The position numbers and the translations under genes were made by a program. Below the pieces are notes generated by a model. The model was given only the letters and a program-made list of their open reading frames with translations, was not told the DNA's origin and made no database searches. Of a DNA stretch of 11,809 nucleotides, positions 7,666 through 11,809 are shown in pieces. Source of the stretch: Treponema sp. (GTDB lineage Bacteria; Spirochaetota; Spirochaetia; Treponematales; Breznakiellaceae); assembly GCA_031290325.1 (NCBI GenBank), contig JAITNU010000066.1, positions 1 to 11,809 of the forward strand, written 5' to 3'. Every line of letters starts with the position of its first letter. Position 1 is the stretch's first letter.

Positions 7666-8409
7666 ATGAAAAAGATCACGGTTGTATTACTCCTTATATT
7701 TATTATCGGCACTATTGAGGCAGTAGATATAGAATCTTATCAATTTATTGATCACTTGTTGCATCTGGAAGGCCCCGGAAAGCCGGAACTATATGAAGAC
7801 GGGGTTATTTTCACCGCCCCTTCTTCCTACCGAAGGGTTGGTATTGCCTTTGCCCATGAGGGCTTTTCAAAGGTCTATTGGTTCAAAAAACTCCTCTTGC
7901 CCCCGGATGAGCCGGTTGAATCATCCAAGCAGAAAGCGCCGGTCTCATACCGGGATTCGGGGATTCTGTTCCATCTGTATACGGTCCCCGAAGGTATCCA
8001 GGAACTGGAATACCGGCTGATCATAGACGGCCTTTGGACCATCGACCCTGCAAACCCCCAATACCGGGTGGATACCTCGGGAATGACCCATTCAATAGTA
8101 CCAGTTCCGGTCATAAAGAAACCCCTTTCCACCTTTGATGCCCCCCCGGGCAGCCTCAACTTCACCTATACCGCCTCCCCAGGGGAGACCATTACCGTAG
8201 CAGGCAGTTTCAATGGATGGGATCCCTTTATGTATGAATTACAGGAAAAGACCCCCGGAACCTACTCCCTTACCCTTCCCCTTCCACCGGGGCTGTATCA
8301 GTATGTGTTTTTTCACCGCGGTCAACGCATCGTGGATCCCCATAACCCCAAGCGCATCTACACCAAGGACGGGAAGACCGCATCGGAAGCGTTGATCAAG
8401 CCCTTTTGA
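7666..8409 (+). CDS. Secreted protein with glycogen-binding (CBM48/E-set) module
   Basis: The 247-aa product starts with a signal peptide (MKKITVVLLLIFIIGTIEA, probable cleavage after residue 19). The C-terminal part, about 157-247, is an early-set immunoglobulin-like module like CBM48/AMPK glycogen-binding domains: VAGSFNGWDP (178-187), then LYQYVFFHRGQRIVDPHNP (210-228). The middle part (about 45-140) appears to be a diverged second copy: LEYRLIIDGLWTIDPANP (114-131) mirrors that second motif. No glycosidase catalytic domain is present, so it is a stand-alone binding or structural protein, perhaps of the periplasm. Binding to alpha-glucan is known for the family but not shown here. It converges with the dacA-type gene, overlapping it by 14 bases. 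Divergent from the TPR gene with a very short shared promoter region. Function otherwise unknown. Confidence 0.8.
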   Translation: MKKITVVLLLIFIIGTIEAVDIESYQFIDHLLHLEGPGKPELYEDGVIFTAPSSYRRVGIAFAHEGFSKVYWFKKLLLPPDEPVESSKQKAPVSYRDSGILFHLYTVPEGIQELEYRLIIDGLWTIDPANPQYRVDTSGMTHSIVPVPVIKKPLSTFDAPPGSLNFTYTASPGETITVAGSFNGWDPFMYELQEKTPGTYSLTLPLPPGLYQYVFFHRGQRIVDPHNPKRIYTKDGKTASEALIKPF

Positions 8410-9643
8410 ACAGGTTCCGGAAAAACAACCGTATACTATCCCAGAGGCGTTTGAAAAAGCCCCCTGGTTCAAGGTCCCAAGCCGTGATAAGGGGCATACG
8501 CCTGAGTTCTCCAACTTCATCATAGAGGACGAGGTCTCCCACGGAACTGCCCTGGGGGAGGGGCGCTATAATGGGATCGAGCAGTTCTATTTCCCAGCGG
8601 AGGCTCTCCACAGGACCGGTGGCCCGATCCGTAAAGGTGGTGAATTCCAGGACTTCACTGGGAAGGATTTCAGCATAATTTTCCTTGCCCTTCCATATTG
8701 GTACTGGGGGAAGGTCGCCGAGAACCGGACGCAGGGTTTTGAAGTGTTCAAAGGCCCAGGCCAGCAGCCGCATCCCATCCTGGTCCCGGATCCGATCCCC
8801 GCCGTAGACTGCAGGTGCCCCCAGGATCACCATGATGAAACGGGTCCCATTTCGCTCGGTAGTGATGGCAATATTGTAACCTGCCTCGTCGATGTAGCCT
8901 GTTTTAAGACCGTCGGTCCCCTCAAATCTTTCCAGAAACGTGTTATGGTTGTATTGCCGGATGGTGCCCGGTCTTGACCGGTATACTGCCCGCATATTCT
9001 CCGCCTTGGGATAGGCGAATTCCCGCACCGAATGATAATCCTGTAAGGTTTCAGGGTGGAGCGTGAGGTATTCTTTGCAAAAAAGGGCAAATTCCAGGGC
9101 GGTGGTCAGGTTGTCTTCCGATATGCCTGAAGGCTCCACAAAGCGGGTCCTGGAGAGTCCCAGGCTGCGGGCTTCCCGGTTCATACGCTCAACGAATTCT
9201 CCCACCGTGGGGGTAAAATAGAGGGCTACAGCTACAGCCGCGTCATTCCCCGAAGGAATGGCAAGCCCCAAAAGGAGTTCCTTGAGGGTTACGATTTGCC
9301 CAGGTGCCAGGAACATGAGGCTCGACCGGGGAGGCTGGCTTACGGCCCAGCTTTCCCTGGGGAGGGGCACGACATCCTCCAGAGCTGCCCTTCCGTCATT
9401 CACCTCGTTCAGGGCCACATGGATGGTCATAAGTTTGGCTAAAGAAGCCGGGGGAATCTCATCATCGGCGTTCTTGGCGTAGAGCACCGTCCCGGTGGCC
9501 GCATCCAGGAGCACCGCAGCACGGGAATTCAGTTCCGGCTCGTCCAGTTCAGGGTCTTGGGCAAAGAGGGGGATAGTACAGGCTAAAAAGAGGATAAGGC
9601 AGAGGAAGCTACTGTGAGGAGCAGGCACCCTAAAATCAGACAC
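8396..9643 (-). CDS. D-alanyl-D-alanine carboxypeptidase (DacA/PBP5-like, S11 family)
   Basis: The 415-aa product should remove the terminal D-alanine from peptidoglycan pentapeptides in the periplasm. A signal peptide (about 1-28, ending LFAQ) precedes the penicillin-binding domain. The active-site motifs are S67-x-x-K70 (PASLAKLM), SGN (131-133, IPSGNDAA) and KTG (247-249, DGLKTGYIDEAGYN). A beta-rich C-terminal domain (about 305-385) follows, and the last 20 residues (FFKRLWDSIRLFFRNLFKRA) form an amphipathic basic helix like the membrane anchor of PBP5. The start is GTG at 9643 with a strong GGGGAGGGG six bases upstream. This ribosome site lies inside the preceding 45-codon ORF, which overlaps the start by 8 bases. 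The gene is probably co-transcribed with asnS. Its 3' end overlaps the convergent CBM48-like gene by 14 bases. Confidence 0.95.
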   Translation of the reverse strand: MSDFRVPAPHSSFLCLILFLACTIPLFAQDPELDEPELNSRAAVLLDAATGTVLYAKNADDEIPPASLAKLMTIHVALNEVNDGRAALEDVVPLPRESWAVSQPPRSSLMFLAPGQIVTLKELLLGLAIPSGNDAAVAVALYFTPTVGEFVERMNREARSLGLSRTRFVEPSGISEDNLTTALEFALFCKEYLTLHPETLQDYHSVREFAYPKAENMRAVYRSRPGTIRQYNHNTFLERFEGTDGLKTGYIDEAGYNIAITTERNGTRFIMVILGAPAVYGGDRIRDQDGMRLLAWAFEHFKTLRPVLGDLPPVPIWKGKENYAEILPSEVLEFTTFTDRATGPVESLRWEIELLDPIIAPLPQGSSVGDLVLYDEVGELRRMPLITAWDLEPGGFFKRLWDSIRLFFRNLFKRA

Positions 9644-9773
9644 GAACTACCCCTCCCCATGGGAAACAGGGGATTATCTTTTCCGCTATACAATCCTGAA
9701 TAAGAAACTCCCCCATGACAAAGTTTTCATCAAACCAGTCGTATAAGGCATCTAATTTCACCCTATCTTCCAT
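9636..9773 (-). CDS. Small 45-aa ORF overlapping the dacA-type start
   Basis: On the minus strand an ATG at 9773 opens 45 codons ending at TGA 9638-9636. It is preceded by AAGGAGGAG, nine bases upstream, one of the best ribosome sites in the window. The peptide begins MEDRVKLDALYDWFDENF and ends IIPCFPWGGVVRV. It is acidic at the N-terminal half, with two cysteines and two tryptophans, and has no signal peptide or clear membrane segment. An in-frame stop just before the ATG rules out a longer form. It lies 44 bases after the asnS stop and its last 8 bases overlap the GTG of the carboxypeptidase gene, so translation of the two may be coupled. I do not recognise a family. It could be a real small protein or a leader whose translation opens the downstream start. 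Confidence 0.6.
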   Translation of the reverse strand: MEDRVKLDALYDWFDENFVMGEFLIQDCIAEKIIPCFPWGGVVRV

Positions 9774-9782
9774 CGTTTAATG

Positions 9783-9791
9783 CTCCTCCTT
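9783..9791 (-). promoter_or_regulatory. Shine-Dalgarno AAGGAGGAG of the 45-codon ORF
   Basis: Read on the minus strand, AAGGAGGAG is followed by CATTAAACG and the ATG at 9773. This near-perfect anti-16S match is the main sign that the small ORF is translated. Confidence 0.6.
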
Positions 9792-9817
9792 AATTAAGAT
9801 ACCATGATCCCAGCAAC

Positions 9818-11203
9818 CTAAAACTCAGCCTGCCCCACTGCTCTTGGATAGGGAATGACATCCCTGATATTGGCCATACCGGTAACGTACTGGATGAGCC
9901 GCTCAAAGCCCATGCCAAAGCCCGACTGGGGCGCCGTACCGTAGCGGCGCAGGTCCAGGTACCAGGTGTAGTCTTCGGGGTTCATGCCCAGATCGGTGAT
10001 CCGTTTTTCCAGGTTTGCCAGGTTTTCCTCCCGCTGGGAGCCGCCGATAAGCTCCCCTAAGCGGGGAACCAGCACATCCATGGCCCTGACGGTCTTTTCA
10101 TCGCTGTTCAGTTTCATGTAAAAGGCTTTTATCTCTTTTGGATAATCCGTAACGATCACCGGGCCGCCGGCCACTTTCTCGGTGAGGAACTTTTCATGCT
10201 CGCTCTGGAGGTCGCAGCCCCAATAGGGCTTCAATTCAAAGACGGTGGCGTTTTTTTCAAGTTCCGCTACCGCATCGGTATAGGTTATATGGGTAAACGT
10301 GGAATCGATCACCGATTGCAGGGTGGGAATTATGCCCTTTTCGATATGGGCATCGAAGAAGGCAAGGTCCCCGGCACAAGCTTCGAGCACCAGGGTGAAG
10401 AGGTATTTGAGGAACTCCTCTGCCAATGCCATGTTGTCTTCCAGCACGGCAAAGGCCATTTCCGGCTCGATCATCCAGAATTCCGCCAGGTGCCGGGTGG
10501 TATTGGAGTTTTCCGCCCTGAAGGTAGGGCCAAAGGTGTAGACCCGTGAGAGGGCGGTAGCATAGGTTTCCGCCTCAAGCTGGCCGGAAACCGTGAGATA
10601 CGTCGGCTTGCCAAAGAAGTCCTGCCCATAATCCGGGGCTTTACCAGAGATGGCCAGGGCTTTCAAGTCCAGGGTGGTAACCTGAAACATGGCCCCGGCT
10701 CCTTCAGCGTCGCTGGCGGTGATGATCGGCGTATGGACATACTGAAAGTTATGACTATGAAAGAACTCATGAATTCCCTGGGCGAGACGGCTCCGCACCC
10801 GTGCCACTGCGCCAAAGGTGTTGGTCCTGGCCCGGAGATGGGCAAGCTCCCGGAGGAATTCCAGGGAATGTCGTTTCTTTTGCAGGGGATAGGTCTCTAC
10901 CGGCGCCTCACCGATAAGGGCGATAGCGTAGGCGGCGATTTCCACTGCCTGGCCTGAGCCAGGGGAGGGCACGAGATAGCCCCGGATTTCCACCGAAGCC
11001 CCGGTGGACAGGGCGGATAAGACAGCATTCGTACTACCGGCCCGGTCAAAGGTACACTGGAGACCGCTGAAACAAGAACCGTCGTTCACTTCCACAAAGG
11101 TGAGGTTTTTAAGTTCCCGTTTGGTCCTGACCCAGCCCCGGACAATGACGTCCTGGGCATTCGCGGGGAGGGCTACAATTTCCTTAATCAGAGGGGACAA
11201 CAT
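9818..11203 (-). CDS. asnS: Asparaginyl-tRNA synthetase
   Basis: The 461-aa product charges tRNA-Asn with asparagine using ATP in the cytoplasm. An N-terminal OB-fold anticodon-binding domain (about 18-100; VIVRGWVRTKRELKNLTFVEVNDGS) is followed by a class IIb catalytic core. Motif 2 is FRAENSNTTRHLAEF (228-242) with EPEMAF after it; motif 3 is GFGMGFERLIQYVTG (428-442) with the conserved arginine at 435. Length and the SCFSGLQ/NTTRHLAEFWMIEPE signatures fit bacterial AsnRS rather than AspRS, which is longer and carries a GAD insertion. The start is ATG at 11203; GAGG lies only one base before it, too close to act as a normal ribosome site. A 45-codon ORF and the D-Ala-D-Ala carboxypeptidase gene follow on the same strand. 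It is divergent from the lactate permease gene. Confidence 0.96.
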   Translation of the reverse strand: MLSPLIKEIVALPANAQDVIVRGWVRTKRELKNLTFVEVNDGSCFSGLQCTFDRAGSTNAVLSALSTGASVEIRGYLVPSPGSGQAVEIAAYAIALIGEAPVETYPLQKKRHSLEFLRELAHLRARTNTFGAVARVRSRLAQGIHEFFHSHNFQYVHTPIITASDAEGAGAMFQVTTLDLKALAISGKAPDYGQDFFGKPTYLTVSGQLEAETYATALSRVYTFGPTFRAENSNTTRHLAEFWMIEPEMAFAVLEDNMALAEEFLKYLFTLVLEACAGDLAFFDAHIEKGIIPTLQSVIDSTFTHITYTDAVAELEKNATVFELKPYWGCDLQSEHEKFLTEKVAGGPVIVTDYPKEIKAFYMKLNSDEKTVRAMDVLVPRLGELIGGSQREENLANLEKRITDLGMNPEDYTWYLDLRRYGTAPQSGFGMGFERLIQYVTGMANIRDVIPYPRAVGQAEF

Positions 11204-11209
11204 ACCTCA

Positions 11210-11218
11210 ACTATAGCA
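11210..11218 (-). promoter_or_regulatory. Extended -10 promoter of asnS
   Basis: Read on the minus strand, TGCTATAGT (11218-11210) is an extended -10 element (TG-N-TATAGT, five of six to TATAAT). The -35 at 17 bases (TTCCCC, 11238-11233) is poor, which is usual for extended -10 promoters. The predicted transcription start falls on the A of the asnS ATG. Confidence 0.45.
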
Positions 11219-11248
11219 ATTTTGATCGGTTTGGGGAAGCGGGGTATC

Positions 11249-11276
11249 TTGCCCCACAGGGTGCTTAATTTAAAAT
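11249..11276 (+). promoter_or_regulatory. Candidate upstream promoter for leader ORF / lactate permease
   Basis: TTGCCC (11249-11254) is followed after 16 bases by TAAAAT (11271-11276), five of six to the -10 consensus. A start near 11283 would include the GGAGGT and leader ORF in the transcript. It competes with the TTGACA promoter just downstream. Confidence 0.35.
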
Positions 11277-11345
11277 ACAAAAAAACTTGACAAGCAAAGA
11301 AATGGAGGTGGATACTAATATGAAGCGAAATAGCAAGCACCCTGT
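11256..11345. repeat. 11-bp perfect inverted repeat flanking the permease promoter
   Basis: ACAGGGTGCTT (11256-11266) is the exact reverse complement of AAGCACCCTGT (11335-11345), 68 bases away. The arms bracket the candidate promoter elements and the start of the leader ORF. The placement suggests paired operator sites or a long-range RNA pairing. Confidence 0.55.
11287..11316 (+). promoter_or_regulatory. Candidate TTGACA promoter upstream of lactate permease
   Basis: A perfect TTGACA (11287-11292) is followed after 18 bases by GATACT (11311-11316), four of six to consensus. The expected start near 11323 would exclude the leader ORF's ribosome site, leaving the permease to be translated from 11370 or 11412. 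Confidence 0.35.
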
Positions 11346-11373
11346 CCATTTGGTTAAGGGAGGGTTGCTATGA
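11320..11373 (+). CDS. 17-codon leader ORF before the lactate permease
   Basis: ATG at 11320 with GGAGGT (11304-11309) ten bases upstream encodes MKRNSKHPVHLVKGGLL and stops at TGA 11371-11373. The stop overlaps an ATG (11370) as ATGA. That second ATG has AAGGGAGGG just upstream and is in frame with the permease start at 11412. The peptide shows no run of a single amino acid, so it is not a classic attenuator peptide; it may couple translation to the permease gene. It could also be chance. Confidence 0.35.
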   Translation: MKRNSKHPVHLVKGGLL

Positions 11374-11411
11374 ACCACAACGGGTCTGAAGGCCCAAGAG
11401 GAGTATTTATC

Positions 11412-11809
11412 ATGTCTACAAACTTACTTGCGGTGGTTGGGTTGATCCCCATCCTGGTAGCTCTCGTGCTAATGGTTGGAATGCGGCTGGGGGCCATGAA
11501 GGCTATGCCCATAGCCTGGCTCGCCAGTGCGGTCTTAGCAGTACTGGTCTGGGGACTTCCGGTCCCCTATGTTTTTGCCCTCACGCTGCAAGGGGTGAGT
11601 AGCGCGGCGAGTGTGCTGATCATCGTGTTCGGCGCGCTACTCATCCTGCATACCCTGCAATATTCCGGAGCCATGGAAACTATTCAATACGGTATGCAGG
11701 GCATCAGCAAGGATATGCGTGTCCAGGCTATCATTATTGGGTACATGTTCAGCGCCTTTATTGAAGGTGCGGCAGGGTTTGGAACACCGGCTGCCTTGGC
11801 AGCGCCCCT
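11412..11809 (+). CDS. lctP: L-lactate permease family transporter, 3' end cut by window edge
   Basis: The visible 132 codons match the LctP/LldP lactate permease family (inner-membrane 2-hydroxy-monocarboxylate uptake with protons). Hydrophobic helices lie at about 5-25, 31-52, 65-85 and from 104 on. The diagnostic FIEGAAGFGTPAALAAP is at 116-132. I chose ATG 11412 because AGAGGAG (11397-11403) lies eight bases upstream. An in-frame ATG at 11370, with AAGGGAGGG before it, would add 14 hydrophilic residues (MNHNGSEGPRGVFI) and is a real alternative. The gene is divergent from asnS across a 166-208 base region holding a leader ORF, two candidate promoters and an 11-bp inverted repeat. Transport of L-lactate rather than glycolate or D-lactate is inferred from the family name only. 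Confidence 0.9.
   Translation, partial: MSTNLLAVVGLIPILVALVLMVGMRLGAMKAMPIAWLASAVLAVLVWGLPVPYVFALTLQGVSSAASVLIIVFGALLILHTLQYSGAMETIQYGMQGISKDMRVQAIIIGYMFSAFIEGAAGFGTPAALAAP

Noticed and set aside
10196..10549. A 117-codon plus-strand open frame
   Set aside because: It is antisense to the asnS catalytic domain, whose motifs are intact.

Overview
The window looks like a stretch of spirochaete chromosome, most likely a Treponema-type organism. This is inferred from protein flavour and gene mix (map next to an HtrA/Do protease, a large acidic TPR membrane protein, a YibQ-type deacetylase, a lone CBM48-like secreted protein). I cannot confirm the species. Most of the window is GC-moderate to GC-rich; the first ~1.4 kb is clearly AT-rich and looks like a foreign insert.

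Layout. 1-1195 (minus): an N6-adenine DNA methyltransferase of the D12 class, cut by the left edge. 1286-1403: an AT-rich spacer packed with short palindromes. 1482-3832 (plus): methionine aminopeptidase (map), then a two-PDZ HtrA/Do serine protease. 7645-3835 (minus): a large TPR membrane protein, then a divergent polysaccharide deacetylase (YibQ family), separated by a T-rich repeat tract. 7666-8409 (plus): a secreted protein with two glycogen-binding-like (E-set/CBM48) modules. 11203-8396 (minus): asnS, a previously overlooked 45-codon ORF, and a D-Ala-D-Ala carboxypeptidase (dacA type), probably one operon. 11320-11809 (plus): a short leader ORF and the first 132 codons of an L-lactate permease, cut by the right edge.

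How the genes relate. Several products act in the envelope: HtrA (periplasmic quality control), YibQ-type deacetylase, DacA-type carboxypeptidase (peptidoglycan trimming), the CBM48 protein and the TPR membrane protein. Map and AsnS are housekeeping translation enzymes. The two convergent gene pairs have essentially no intergenic DNA (a 2-nt gap and a 14-nt overlap), so no intrinsic terminator fits between them.

The most interesting signals are: (i) the 45-aa ORF with a strong Shine-Dalgarno whose end overlaps the dacA start; (ii) promoters placed so close to the map, asnS and perhaps TPR/CBM48 start codons that the mRNAs would be leaderless or nearly so; (iii) an 11-bp perfect inverted repeat flanking the promoter/leader of the lactate permease; (iv) the palindrome cluster between the methyltransferase and map. 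I did not find an unmistakable new defence or mobile system; the methyltransferase may belong to one that continues left of the window.
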